This document shows, piece after piece, positions 44,572 through 54,123 of a stretch of 64,000 bases of DNA (the stretch's first letter is position 1; the number at the start of each line of letters is the position of its first letter). The position numbers and the translations under genes are program-made. The stretch spans positions 62,001-126,000 of the forward strand of contig CALQAH020000001.1 in NCBI GenBank assembly GCA_943328505.2, in the 5' to 3' direction. The notes under the pieces are model-generated. The model saw only the letters and a list, made by a program, of their open reading frames with translations. It was not told the DNA's origin and did not search any database. This stretch comes from Rhizobium sp. Q54 (GTDB lineage: Bacteria > Bacteroidota > Bacteroidia > Flavobacteriales > Flavobacteriaceae).

Positions 44572-45564
44572 ATGAAAAAAATATTCTTCTTTTTAACCTT
44601 GATACCTGCTACTATTGGCTTTGCTCAAGGGAAAGTAAATTTTCGTGCAGATATTTTGAATAGAAATGGTGATGTAATTTACATCAATACACCTGCAAAT
44701 AAAACAATAAAGGAAATAAAAGTTAATGACAAAGGAATTTTCGAAGCTTCTTTTGAAGTTGCAGATGGAGACTACATGATGTTTGATGGCGTTGAATATG
44801 CCCAATTGTATTTAAAAGACGGTTATGATTTGAAGTTAAAAATGGACGCTGCAGCGTTTGACGAAAGCATTGTTTTTAAAGGAAATGGAGCTGAAGAAAA
44901 TAATTATTTAGCGCAAACTACGCTTTTAGAAGAAAAATTAAACCCTACTGAAATGATGGCTTTAGGTGAAGATGATTTTAACAAAGCGGTTGATCAAATG
45001 CAGAAATCGGATATTGAACGATTAGAAAAAGCCAAGTTAGATTCGAAATTTACCGAGTCACAAAAGAAAAGTATTGTGCAAAATTTAATGGGTTTGAAAC
45101 AATACTACAATCAAAAAAAGGGAGCAAACAAATTGGACAATACTGCTTCAGCAACGTTTGACTATGAAAATCATAAAGGGGGTAAAACCAAGTTAGAAGA
45201 TTTGCGAGGAAAGTATGTTTATATTGACGTTTGGGCTACTTGGTGCGGACCGTGTAGAGCTGAGATCCCTTTTCTTAAAAAAGTAGAAGAGAAATATCAC
45301 GGAAAAAACATTGAATTTGTAAGCATTTCTGTTGATGTAGATAAAGACCATGAAAAATGGGTCAACTTTGTAAATGAAAAAGGATTAGGTGGAATACAAT
45401 TATTTGCGGATAAAAACTGGAATTCTGAATTTATGAAGAGTTACAATATCAATAGTATTCCAAGATTTATTTTAATTGACCCAAAAGGGAATATTGTAAA
45501 ATCTGATGCAGAGCGTCCTTCTTCTCCAGCATTAACTGTGGAATTAGATAAGTTATTGAACTAA
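44572..45564 (+). CDS. TlpA-like exported thioredoxin-fold protein
   Basis: A 330-residue secreted disulfide oxidoreductase. A signal peptide (residues 1-18) is followed by a beta-rich N-terminal domain like DUF4369 (about 20-110), a helical linker and a thioredoxin domain (about 195-330) with redox motif WCGPC (Cys225/Cys228; DVWATWCGPCRAEIPF) and the cis-Pro loop INSIPRFILID. It resembles ResA/TlpA-type thiol-disulfide proteins of the periplasm. Single gene with its own promoter and terminator. Confidence 0.88.
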   Translation: MKKIFFFLTLIPATIGFAQGKVNFRADILNRNGDVIYINTPANKTIKEIKVNDKGIFEASFEVADGDYMMFDGVEYAQLYLKDGYDLKLKMDAAAFDESIVFKGNGAEENNYLAQTTLLEEKLNPTEMMALGEDDFNKAVDQMQKSDIERLEKAKLDSKFTESQKKSIVQNLMGLKQYYNQKKGANKLDNTASATFDYENHKGGKTKLEDLRGKYVYIDVWATWCGPCRAEIPFLKKVEEKYHGKNIEFVSISVDVDKDHEKWVNFVNEKGLGGIQLFADKNWNSEFMKSYNINSIPRFILIDPKGNIVKSDAERPSSPALTVELDKLLN

Positions 45565-45590
45565 AGATTTAGAGTATTTTATAAAACAGA

Positions 45591-45624
45591 AAACCGCCTT
45601 GTTAAAGCAACAAGGCGGTTTTTT
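45591..45624. terminator. Bidirectional terminator between TlpA-like and RND genes
   Basis: A 13-bp perfect stem AAACCGCCTTGTT / AACAAGGCGGTTT, loop AAAGC, then T run. It serves both converging genes. Confidence 0.92.
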
Positions 45625-45638
45625 ATTTCATCAGTAAC

Positions 45639-48600
45639 TTAAAGCGCTACTTCTTTTCTATCTCTTAACCAATATTTAGTTCGTTTTACTAAGAAGAACA
45701 TTACCGGAACCATTACCAAAGTTAATACCGTGGCATAGGTTAATCCAAAGATAATCGTCCAAGCCAATGGTCCCCAGAAAATAACGTTATCACCACCCAT
45801 AAAGAAGTGCGGATTTAAATCGGTTACCAACGTAAAGAAGTCAAAGTTTAAACCGATAGCTAACGGTATTAATCCCAAAACCGCGGTTAAAGCGGTTAGC
45901 AATACTGGGCGAAGTCTTGATTTTCCTGATTCAATTATAACTTCTTTTATTTCATCTAAAGATAAATCGTTGTGGCTTTCTAGTTGTTTGTCTTCCACTT
46001 TTTTGTCTAAAAGCAATACAAAGAAATCCATTAATACAATACCGTTTTTCACTACAATACCCGCTAACGAAATAATTCCCATCATGGTCATCAAGATTAC
46101 AAAATCCATATTGGCAATTACATAACCGTAGAAAACACCGCTGAAACTTAGTAATACGGTAAACAAAATAACCATCGTTTTAGAAACCGAATTGAACTGC
46201 AATACAATAATAATTGTAATACCTGCCAACGCTAAGAAAAGGGCATACATTAAGAAACTTTGGTTTTTACCTTGTTCTTCTTGCACTCCAGAAAACGAGT
46301 ACGTCAAACCTTTTGACATTTCATAACCTTTTAATTCTGTTTCAATTTGTTTTGAAATTTCATCCCCATTAAAACCCGTTAATACATTGGAATACACCGT
46401 TAAAACCCGGTTGTAATTTTTTCTTTTAATTTGGTTATAGGTAGTTGTTTTCTCGGTTTTAGAAACTGCAGAAATCGGAATTTGCATCATTTGCCCATTG
46501 TTTTGATTTCTGAAAGTCAACGATTGGTTGAATAAAATATTCTCGTTTTTACGTTGATCTTCTTGCATTCTAACAACAATATTATAATCGTCATCACCTT
46601 CTTTGTAGGTAGAAATTTCTTGACCATATACCGAACGGCGTAAATTGAAACCCAATTGCCCTGTTGAAACTCCTAAACTTCCAGCATTCACTCGATCTAC
46701 TTTTACTTCCAATTCGGGACTTTGATTGTTGACATCGACGCTCAATTTTTCAATACCTGGAATGTTTTTCGAATCAATAAACGCAATCATTTTATCAGCT
46801 TCGGAAATCATTTGATCATAATCATCGCCAGTAACTTGAATACTAATTGGATAACCTGCTGGTGGTCCATCGGCATTTTTTTCAACCGTTACAATTGCTC
46901 CAGCGATGCCTTTTACTTTTCCTCTAATTTCCTCTAAAACATCCGAAGTGTTGATGCCTTTTCGGAATTTGAATTCGGAGAAATTTACCGTTACTTTTCC
47001 TTTAAAAGGCGTTTCCGATGCCGAACCTGCATCTACATTTGGATTTCCAGCACCAACACCCACTTGTGACACGATGCTTTCTGCCAAAAAGTTTTCTTTG
47101 GTTGTAGGTTCGATGTATTTTTTCATCACATCAATCACCTGATTTTCTACAAATAGGGTGGCTTTGTTGGTTTTGTTGATATCCGTTCCTTGTGGATATT
47201 CGATATAAACTATGGCTTGATTAGGAATATTGTCTGGGAAAAACAATACTTTTCTTGGAAAGATACCTAACAGAATGAATGAGAAAAATAACATTCCAAT
47301 AATACTTACCAATGCTATCCACGCATTTCTACCCGTCAATATTTTTCTTAAAAAACCTTGGTATTTTAATTCCATTTTAGGGAAAAAGCTATGCTGAAAA
47401 TCTTGTGTCCATTGGTATAATTTAATTTTATACAACCACATTAATCCCAATGAAATTAGAGATAAATGTCCAATGGCACGTGCTGGTTTTACATCGTAAA
47501 TATTTCCGATTAGGATAAAAACAAGTGCCAATGTCCCAAAAATAACAGTATATAATTTGAGTGATTTTTTTGATATATTTCTGTCTTCAATGTCCATAGA
47601 ACCTCCTGTCATGGCTGCGTTTACAATCATAGCTACGAATAAGGAGGAACTCAAGGTAATGGTTAACGTAATTGGAAAATATTTCATGAATTTACCCATG
47701 GTTCCAGGCCATAAGGCGAAAGGTAAAAACGCCATTAAAGTAGTTGCTGTTGAGGAAATAACTGGCCAAGCAATTTCGCCAATACCAATTTTTGAAGCTT
47801 GTACTCTAGACAATCCCTTTTTCATATTGGCAAATACGTTATCGACGACAACAATTCCATCATCAACCAACATTCCCAATCCCATTACCAATCCGAAAAG
47901 GACCATCGTGTTTAAGGTTAGTCCAAAAGCGGATAGAATGGTAAATGCCATCAACATCGAAAGCGGAATCGCAGCACCAACAAATAAGGAGTTTCGCAAT
48001 CCCATAGTAAACATCAAAACAATCATCACCAACACAATTCCGAAGATAATGTGATTGGAAAGTTCATCCACTTGGTGCTCCACTCGCGAGGATTGGTCGT
48101 TGGAAAGTTCTAATTTTAGGTTTTTAGGCAAATAGCTTTCTTGAGCTATTTTTATTTTTTCTTTTACTTGCTCAATAGCAGAAATCATGTTTTGACCCGA
48201 ACGTTTTTTTACGTTAAGCATCACAACTTCATTGCCTTTTTCTCGAGCATACGTGGTTTTTTCTTTTTCTTTAAATGCAATAGTGGCGATGTCTTTTAGG
48301 TAAATTACTCCGCCATTATGTTTTACGATTACATTTTCTAGTTCTTTAGGGTCTTTTATTTCACCCACAATTCGAATGTTATTTCGTGAACCTTGAGAGA
48401 TTAAATTTCCGCCTGAAAGCGTCATGTTTTCGTATTTCACTGCGTTTTGAATGTCGTCAAACGATACTTGAGCCGCAGTCATTTTAAAGATATCAACGGC
48501 AATTTCAACTTCTTTATCATCTACACCAAGGATGTCAACTTTTTTTACTTCGGCAATTTCTTCAATATCATCTTGAAGCAATTCGCCATATTTTTTAAGT

Positions 48601-49094
48601 TGTTGTGTCGTATAATTTCCTTGAAGGTTAATATTTAAAATGGGCACTTCTTCCGAAATATTCAATTCAAAAACCGTAGGTTCTACTTTGCTTCCGTTGT
48701 CCAAATTAGGCCAATCGGTATCGGCTTTGGTATTGTCAACTTTGTCTTTGATTTTTACTTTGGCGTCTTCAATTTTAACTTTATCATTAAATTCAACTAC
48801 TATCATTCCGTAATCTTGGAATGAACTTGCTGTTACTTTTTCAACACCACTAATGTTTTTTATTTCTTTTTCAAGGGGTTTGATGATTAACTTCTCGACA
48901 TCTTCGGCAGAATTTCCAGGGAAAACAGAGGAGATATATACTTTATTTTCGATGATTTCTGGGAAATCTTCTCGAGGCATGGTTACATAGGCAATTAATC
49001 CTGTTACTACAATTAGCAACGTGAAAATATAAACCGTTACACGATTGTCGATAGCCCAACTTGATATAGCGAATTCTTTATTTTTTTGACTCAT
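45639..49094 (-). CDS. RND-family efflux permease
   Basis: Inner-membrane proton-driven pump of a tripartite efflux system. 1151 residues with the RND N-terminus (WAIDNRVTVYIFTLLIVVTG), the TM4 proton-relay motif GMLVDDGIVVVDN, large periplasmic loops after TM1 and TM7, and a repeated second half. It is about 100 residues longer than typical (about 1040). The excess includes two extra hydrophobic segments near residues 500-560 (LYTVIFGTLALVFILIG and IGHLSLISLGLMWLYKI), between the first and second halves. Last gene of the tetR-tolC-adaptor-RND operon. Substrate unknown. Confidence 0.93.
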   Translation of the reverse strand: MSQKNKEFAISSWAIDNRVTVYIFTLLIVVTGLIAYVTMPREDFPEIIENKVYISSVFPGNSAEDVEKLIIKPLEKEIKNISGVEKVTASSFQDYGMIVVEFNDKVKIEDAKVKIKDKVDNTKADTDWPNLDNGSKVEPTVFELNISEEVPILNINLQGNYTTQQLKKYGELLQDDIEEIAEVKKVDILGVDDKEVEIAVDIFKMTAAQVSFDDIQNAVKYENMTLSGGNLISQGSRNNIRIVGEIKDPKELENVIVKHNGGVIYLKDIATIAFKEKEKTTYAREKGNEVVMLNVKKRSGQNMISAIEQVKEKIKIAQESYLPKNLKLELSNDQSSRVEHQVDELSNHIIFGIVLVMIVLMFTMGLRNSLFVGAAIPLSMLMAFTILSAFGLTLNTMVLFGLVMGLGMLVDDGIVVVDNVFANMKKGLSRVQASKIGIGEIAWPVISSTATTLMAFLPFALWPGTMGKFMKYFPITLTITLSSSLFVAMIVNAAMTGGSMDIEDRNISKKSLKLYTVIFGTLALVFILIGNIYDVKPARAIGHLSLISLGLMWLYKIKLYQWTQDFQHSFFPKMELKYQGFLRKILTGRNAWIALVSIIGMLFFSFILLGIFPRKVLFFPDNIPNQAIVYIEYPQGTDINKTNKATLFVENQVIDVMKKYIEPTTKENFLAESIVSQVGVGAGNPNVDAGSASETPFKGKVTVNFSEFKFRKGINTSDVLEEIRGKVKGIAGAIVTVEKNADGPPAGYPISIQVTGDDYDQMISEADKMIAFIDSKNIPGIEKLSVDVNNQSPELEVKVDRVNAGSLGVSTGQLGFNLRRSVYGQEISTYKEGDDDYNIVVRMQEDQRKNENILFNQSLTFRNQNNGQMMQIPISAVSKTEKTTTYNQIKRKNYNRVLTVYSNVLTGFNGDEISKQIETELKGYEMSKGLTYSFSGVQEEQGKNQSFLMYALFLALAGITIIIVLQFNSVSKTMVILFTVLLSFSGVFYGYVIANMDFVILMTMMGIISLAGIVVKNGIVLMDFFVLLLDKKVEDKQLESHNDLSLDEIKEVIIESGKSRLRPVLLTALTAVLGLIPLAIGLNFDFFTLVTDLNPHFFMGGDNVIFWGPLAWTIIFGLTYATVLTLVMVPVMFFLVKRTKYWLRDRKEVAL

Positions 49095-49165
49095 TTTATT
49101 GGTTGTTGGTTGTCGTTTGTTGGTTGTCGGTTACTGACAACTGAAAACAGACAACTATTTTACAT
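49095..49165. repeat. GTTGGTTGTC-type short repeats between adaptor and RND genes
   Basis: The spacer consists of repeated words GGTTGTTGGTTGTCG, TTTGTTGGTTGTCGG, then the inverse words ACTGACAAC and AGACAAC. The central GTTGTCGGTTACTGACAAC is an inverted repeat. Confidence 0.6.
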
Positions 49166-50305
49166 TTAGAAATTTAATTTCATACCATCCGAAATAGTAT
49201 TGACTCCTTCAGTTACAATAATTTCATCAGCTGCTAATCCGCTCAAAATTTCAGTAACATTATCCGAAGATTGTCCCACTTTTACATTGACTTTTTTTGC
49301 TGTTCCCGTTTTCCCATTAGAATTGATTACGGTATAGACAAATTTATTTTTTTCGCCATCTTCTTGAATCACACCTGTTGGTACAACTACAGCATCTTTG
49401 CTAACATAATCAATGATTTTAAGTTTCGCTACTTGATTAGGGCGTAATAAATTCTCTGGGTTTGGAACACTCACCTCTATGCCAAAGCTTCTGTTGTTAG
49501 GATTGATGAAATTTCCAATTTGACGTACTTTTCCTTTATAGGTTTTTCCTAAAGAAGTTAAATAAACATCAACTTCAGTTCCAACTTTAAGTTTTCCAAT
49601 ATAGGATTCAGGAACAGAGGTAGACACAAACATATTTCCAAGATTCACTATTCGCATTAAACCTTGTTGACTCGGAGCAACTACTTGTCCTTTTTCTACA
49701 AATACTTCGTCAATTGTTCCCGTAAATGGAGCGCGAATTACTGTTTTTGATAATTGTGCTTTCATTTGGGCTACACTTTTTTGGGCTGAAACCATAAGAG
49801 TTTGCGCCTGAAGAAATTGAATTTCAGACCCAATTTTTTTATCCCAAAGATTTTTTTGTCTTTCAAAAGTTGTTTTTGCCAAGGCATATTGATTTTCGAA
49901 TTGTGCCAATTGCTGACTCATTCCAGCATCGTCAACACGGCCAAGAATTTGTCCTTTGGAAACTTTTTGTCCCGCTTTTACAGTTAATGAAGTTAACGTT
50001 CCACTAAATTCAGGTTGTACCAGAATGTTTTCTTTAGTATCTACATTTCCTTGAATATCTAAATAATGGTTAAAAACGGTGTCTTTTACGGTCAATATCG
50101 AAACTAATGCTTCTTCTTTTTTTACATTTAATGAAGCTAAAGCTTCTTCAATTGTAGTAATTTCTGCTTGTAAAGCTGATTTTTTTTCTTGTAAAGCTTT
50201 GACGTTTTTAGTGCTAATTAAAGTTTCAATAGAGGTGTTATTGTCTTTTCCTCCGCAGGAAAATACTATTATTGAAGTAATTGTAATTAAAATAATTTTT
50301 TTCAT
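49166..50305 (-). CDS. RND periplasmic adaptor, lipoprotein
   Basis: Membrane-fusion protein linking the RND pump to the TolC channel. 379 residues with a lipobox (IIVFSCGG), an N-terminal heptad-like helix (KALQEKKSALQAEITTIEEA), a split lipoyl/hairpin region (LVQPEFSGTLTSLTVKAGQK ... TVIRAPFTGTIDEVFVEKGQ) and beta-barrel and membrane-proximal domains at the C-terminus. It lies 18 nt after the tolC-like gene. The extra coiled coil before the lipoyl half is common in Bacteroidetes adaptors. Confidence 0.92.
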   Translation of the reverse strand: MKKIILITITSIIVFSCGGKDNNTSIETLISTKNVKALQEKKSALQAEITTIEEALASLNVKKEEALVSILTVKDTVFNHYLDIQGNVDTKENILVQPEFSGTLTSLTVKAGQKVSKGQILGRVDDAGMSQQLAQFENQYALAKTTFERQKNLWDKKIGSEIQFLQAQTLMVSAQKSVAQMKAQLSKTVIRAPFTGTIDEVFVEKGQVVAPSQQGLMRIVNLGNMFVSTSVPESYIGKLKVGTEVDVYLTSLGKTYKGKVRQIGNFINPNNRSFGIEVSVPNPENLLRPNQVAKLKIIDYVSKDAVVVPTGVIQEDGEKNKFVYTVINSNGKTGTAKKVNVKVGQSSDNVTEILSGLAADEIIVTEGVNTISDGMKLNF

Positions 50306-50323
50306 TGCTATTGATTTTGAATT

Positions 50324-51658
50324 TTAGTTTGTTATTTTTTCTAAGGCTGCTTTTTTATTAATTACATCCACCATTGTTTGTAAATAATTTTGTTGTGAAG
50401 TATACAATTGACGTTGTGCATCCGTAAAATCGAAACTGCTTGAAAGACCTTCTTTAAATTTTATTTCTTGCTTTTTCTCAATTCGCTCGGCTAATTGTAG
50501 GCTTTCTTTAGAACTATTGTACTGTTCCACACTAAATTCATAATCGCTTTTAGCATTTTGGTAGGCTAATTTTAATTTTTGTTCTGTTTCCGTCAAATCG
50601 GTTTTTGCTTTTTCTAAAGCTATTTTAGCCTGTTGTGTTCTGGCACTTCTTGCAAAACTGCTAAAAATGGGCACATTTAAATTAACACCAAGATTTGAAA
50701 AGTTAAAATAACGTTGGTCAGCATTTAAAAAAGTGAATTCATTTCCAAATGAGTTGTAGCCAAAATTTACGCCAACAGCTAGTGAAGGCAATGCTTTACT
50801 TTTTTCTAATTTTAATTCTAAACTTCGTTGTTCAACAAAATTTTGAGTAATGATATAATTGATGTTTCCTGAAGCTTTAAAATCACTATTCTGTATCGCT
50901 AAATCTAAATTGTTATTAGCCAAAACATCTAACTTATCTGTTAATTTCAAGTCGTCATCAATGGCAATTCCTAAATTTATTTTTAACATTTTTAAACTAA
51001 TATCTTTTAAACGTGTAACATAATTAATGTTGCTATTCAAAGAGGCTAAAGTGATTTTTAATTGTTCTACATTTTCCTCTTCTATTAAGCCGTTTTTATA
51101 GGTTTGGTCAGTTTCAAAAAGTGTTTTGTCCAAAACGGTTTTGTTTTTTTGAAGAATTTGTAAACTTTCATCTGCTAAAAGTACACTGCCATATGAGTTA
51201 ACAATCATTTCTTTAATATCAGCATCTGTTTTTTTCTTGTAATTTTCATAAAACTGCAAATAAGTTTTAGAGGCTTGTAAAGCCACAATATAAGAGCCGT
51301 CAAACAATAATTGAGACAAAGCCAAACTACCGGTTAAATTATGTTTGGTTCCGAAAGTAACTTCGGCAAATTCACCCGGAATTCCCCCAAAAATTTCAGC
51401 AGGAATTAAAGAGGTTTGAAGTTTAAAATTATTTTGATAATTTATGGAACCATTTATTTGAGGTAATCCCATTGCTGTGGTTTCCCATTTTTTCTTCTTG
51501 GCAATTTCAATATCGCGGCCAGCATTTATAGCGGTTCGATTATTTGTCATCGCATGTGCAATGGCTTGTTCTAAGCTAAATGAATAGTTTTGTTTTTGAT
51601 CTTGAGCTTGTATGATACTCGCAAAAAGGAGCAGGAGAAAGGTTAATTGTTTCTTCAT
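50324..51658 (-). CDS. TolC-family outer-membrane efflux protein
   Basis: Outer-membrane channel of the tripartite pump. 444 residues with a signal peptide (FLLLLFASIIQAQ) and two homologous helical halves rich in Ala/Gln/Lys (for example KTDLTETEQKLKLAYQNAKS). Barrel-forming segments include FGTKHNLTGSLALSQLLFDG. It starts 2 nt after the tetR stop, so co-transcription is certain by spacing. Confidence 0.92.
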   Translation of the reverse strand: MKKQLTFLLLLFASIIQAQDQKQNYSFSLEQAIAHAMTNNRTAINAGRDIEIAKKKKWETTAMGLPQINGSINYQNNFKLQTSLIPAEIFGGIPGEFAEVTFGTKHNLTGSLALSQLLFDGSYIVALQASKTYLQFYENYKKKTDADIKEMIVNSYGSVLLADESLQILQKNKTVLDKTLFETDQTYKNGLIEEENVEQLKITLASLNSNINYVTRLKDISLKMLKINLGIAIDDDLKLTDKLDVLANNNLDLAIQNSDFKASGNINYIITQNFVEQRSLELKLEKSKALPSLAVGVNFGYNSFGNEFTFLNADQRYFNFSNLGVNLNVPIFSSFARSARTQQAKIALEKAKTDLTETEQKLKLAYQNAKSDYEFSVEQYNSSKESLQLAERIEKKQEIKFKEGLSSSFDFTDAQRQLYTSQQNYLQTMVDVINKKAALEKITN

Positions 51659-51659
51659 T

Positions 51660-52256
51660 TTATATATTTGATTGATGTAAATGTTTTTCTAATTCAAGTA
51701 TTCCTTTTGGAGTTGCCAAGGCACGAGTATGGTATTCTAATGCATCATATTCTAATGCAAACACCTCTTTTTCTGATTTGGTAGTTTCGTTGATACTGAA
51801 GATTATAGTGTAATAAAACTTCACAAAAGAATCGACATTAATGTTTTCACGATACAATCCTTGTTCAATCCCTTTAATGATATTTTGTCTAAAAACCATA
51901 TTACATTCTTCAGTTTCCCGACACATAAATTGATCATGAATTTCTGGATAATGTTTTTTTAACTGATAAATAGGCGAATTGTCTAATGAGTTAAACATCT
52001 CTTTAAACATTTTTCTAATTTCAAAATTTTCTTGAATAGCATTGTGATTTTGAGCAACAATAGTTGATATGGTTTCGTGAATTTTTTCATGCACCATCAT
52101 CGTGCCTTCAGTAATCAACAATTCTTTGTTTTCAAAATACTTGTATATGGTTTTTTTTGAAATACACATTTCGCTAGCAATATCATCCATAGTAACGCTT
52201 TTGAACCCAAGTTTCAAAAACATATCAGTTGCTTTAGCTATTATTTTACACTTCAT
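51660..52256 (-). CDS. TetR/AcrR-family transcriptional regulator
   Basis: Probable repressor of its own efflux operon. 198 residues from the ATG at 52256; the track start at 52316 would lie upstream of the promoter. The N-terminal helix-turn-helix is VTMDDIASEMCISKKTIYKYF (about residues 25-45), followed by a helical ligand-binding domain without recognisable ligand specificity. First gene of the operon tetR-tolC-adaptor-RND. A GGAAACT inverted repeat overlaps its promoter. Confidence 0.9.
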   Translation of the reverse strand: MKCKIIAKATDMFLKLGFKSVTMDDIASEMCISKKTIYKYFENKELLITEGTMMVHEKIHETISTIVAQNHNAIQENFEIRKMFKEMFNSLDNSPIYQLKKHYPEIHDQFMCRETEECNMVFRQNIIKGIEQGLYRENINVDSFVKFYYTIIFSINETTKSEKEVFALEYDALEYHTRALATPKGILELEKHLHQSNI

Positions 52257-52274
52257 TAGTAGTAATTTTCGGTG

Positions 52275-52304
52275 CAAATATAAAGCGGAAACTTTTAACA
52301 CCAA
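52275..52304 (-). promoter_or_regulatory. Promoter of the tetR-efflux operon
   Basis: -33 TTG (complement of 52302-52304), 19-nt spacer, -7 TATATTTG (complement of 52275-52282). Confidence 0.7.
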
Positions 52305-52314
52305 AATAGTTTCC
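52287..52314. promoter_or_regulatory. Candidate TetR operator
   Basis: Inverted repeat GGAAACT (52287-52293) / AGTTTCC (52308-52314) separated by 14 nt. It straddles the promoter spacer and the -33 box, ideally placed for autorepression. Confidence 0.55.
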
Positions 52315-52400
52315 AAAGTATTTACAATTATTTAACATATCATTCCACCACGATCTTTGTAATAAAGATGGAATACTGTAAATTAGCCAAAAATTACTTT

Positions 52401-53375
52401 ATGCACTCTATTTATCAGTATCAACAATACATTTCAGACTATTTGGAATCTCAATATGAAACCAAAGAACCTCGAAATTTATACGCGCCCATTCACTATA
52501 TTTTAAAATTGGGAGGTAAAAGAATGCGTCCTGTTTTAACATTAATGAGTGCTGAGGTTTTTGATACCAATTATATTGAAGCATTACCAGCAGCATTAGC
52601 AGTAGAAGTTTTTCATAATTTTTCATTAGTACACGATGACATAATGGATGATGCACCTCTACGAAGAGGAAACGAAACGGTACACGAAAAATGGAATACC
52701 AACACAGCAATTCTTTCGGGCGATGCCATGCTCATTTTAGCCTATCAATATTTCGAAAAATACAAAACCGATGTTTTTAGAGATTTAGCTAAACTTTTTA
52801 GCAAAACGGCACTTGAAGTTTGTGAAGGTCAACAATGGGATGTGGATTTTGAAACTCGCGATGATGTAACCATTCCCGAATATTTAAAAATGATTGAATA
52901 TAAAACGGCTGTTTTAGTAGCTGCAGCTATGAAAATGGGCGCAATTGTAGCAGAGACGTCAGAAGAAAATGCCGATTTGATTTATAATTTTGGATTAAAT
53001 TTAGGATTGGCTTTTCAATTACAAGACGATTATTTAGATGCTTTTGGCAATCCTGAAACTTTTGGCAAACAAGTGGGTGGTGATATTATCGAAAACAAAA
53101 AAACGTATTTATACCTAAAAGCAATTGAGTTTGCTTCTCCAACCCAAAAAGAACAATTACTCCATTTATTCTCTATTCATCCCAACGATAATGTCGATAA
53201 AATTGCTTCGGTAAAAGAGATTTTCAATGAAACTGGCGCTTCAAAAGCAACACAGCAAGCCATTTTGGACTATACCTTAAAAGCTTTCGAAACGTTGCAA
53301 AAGTTACCTATTGATAATGAGAAAAAAGATATGCTTCATTCTTTTGGAGAGAATTTAATGGGTAGAAAAGTTTAA
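52401..53375 (+). CDS. Polyprenyl (all-trans) diphosphate synthase
   Basis: Chain-elongating prenyltransferase making a quinone side chain or a related isoprenoid. The 324-residue enzyme has GGKRMRPVL, the first aspartate-rich motif HDDIMDDAPLRRG and the second LQDDYLDAFGNPETFGK. I prefer ATG 52401 (HSIYQYQQYISDYLES), the usual N-terminus, to the track's 52368; the longer form adds only 11 residues and cannot be excluded. Product length cannot be read from sequence. It is followed by two unknown genes in the same orientation. Confidence 0.9.
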   Translation: MHSIYQYQQYISDYLESQYETKEPRNLYAPIHYILKLGGKRMRPVLTLMSAEVFDTNYIEALPAALAVEVFHNFSLVHDDIMDDAPLRRGNETVHEKWNTNTAILSGDAMLILAYQYFEKYKTDVFRDLAKLFSKTALEVCEGQQWDVDFETRDDVTIPEYLKMIEYKTAVLVAAAMKMGAIVAETSEENADLIYNFGLNLGLAFQLQDDYLDAFGNPETFGKQVGGDIIENKKTYLYLKAIEFASPTQKEQLLHLFSIHPNDNVDKIASVKEIFNETGASKATQQAILDYTLKAFETLQKLPIDNEKKDMLHSFGENLMGRKV

Positions 53376-53379
53376 ATTC

Positions 53380-54114
53380 ATGAACTGGCTTTTAGCATTG
53401 CCCATTTTCAATACACTGGAAAGTAAAAAAGAAAAAGCCTTTGTGTTTGCCTATTTATTTCCCTTTTTTACCATTTTAGCACTTTTAATTGATTCTGTTT
53501 ATTTCCAAAAAAAATATTTCGACGGGAGAATGCTAACCAATATTTTAGCAATTATTTACTTCTGTTTGTTCTTTTTTTCGGCGCAATCCTATCTGAGGAA
53601 ACTCATGTTTGTTATGGTTTTTTTATCCTACATCGGAGAACTTATTTTTTGTAAATTACTCGGAATGTATGCGTACAGAACTTCAGACATTCCACTTTAT
53701 GTCCCTTTTGGGCATGCCATTGTTTATGCATCAGGTTTTGTAATTGCAGAAATGCCTTTTGTTGTAAAGAATGAGAACAAGCTTAAAAAAATCTTCTTAG
53801 TTTGCTTTACGGCACTTTTTTTAATAGTTGGATTATTTTTAAATGATATTTTTTCGCTTGTTTTTGGAGCTTTGTTTTTTGTTTTAATGAAAAGAAAAAA
53901 AGGGCAAAACGTTTATTATACCATTGCACTTTGTGTTATCTTTATCGAATTGGTTGGAACGTTTTTCAAATGTTGGACTTGGGTTCCTAAAACCTTTAAT
54001 CTAATTCCAGCAGTAAATCCGCCAATGGGAGCTGTTTTTTTCTATGCCGGTGGCGATGTAATTTTGGCTAAAATAGTGAGCTATTGGAAAGACAAAAATG
54101 AAATTATAAATTAA
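53380..54114 (+). CDS. Uncharacterised integral membrane protein
   Basis: A 244-residue protein with about seven hydrophobic helices. Distinctive segments are LLGMYAYRTSDIPLYVPFGH, FFKCWTWVPKTFNLIPAVNP and FFYAGGDVILAKI near the C-terminus; the conserved-looking Trp, Pro, His and Asp residues suggest a membrane enzyme or lipid/isoprenoid-related protein rather than a transporter. I do not recognise the family. It starts 4 nt after the polyprenyl synthase stop, so is co-transcribed with it. Confidence 0.65.
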   Translation: MNWLLALPIFNTLESKKEKAFVFAYLFPFFTILALLIDSVYFQKKYFDGRMLTNILAIIYFCLFFFSAQSYLRKLMFVMVFLSYIGELIFCKLLGMYAYRTSDIPLYVPFGHAIVYASGFVIAEMPFVVKNENKLKKIFLVCFTALFLIVGLFLNDIFSLVFGALFFVLMKRKKGQNVYYTIALCVIFIELVGTFFKCWTWVPKTFNLIPAVNPPMGAVFFYAGGDVILAKIVSYWKDKNEIIN

Positions 54115-54123
54115 AAAACAAAC

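Noticed and set aside
47557-48054. 165-codon plus-strand ORF opposite the RND gene
   Set aside because: Long but antisense to a conserved transmembrane region; Ile/Asn/Pro-rich translation is typical of the complementary strand of membrane proteins.
49095-49165. TetR operator inside the efflux operon
   Set aside because: The inverted GTTGTC/GACAAC words differ from the GGAAACT repeat at the operon promoter and lie between genes already transcribed from it; repeat cluster is the simpler reading.
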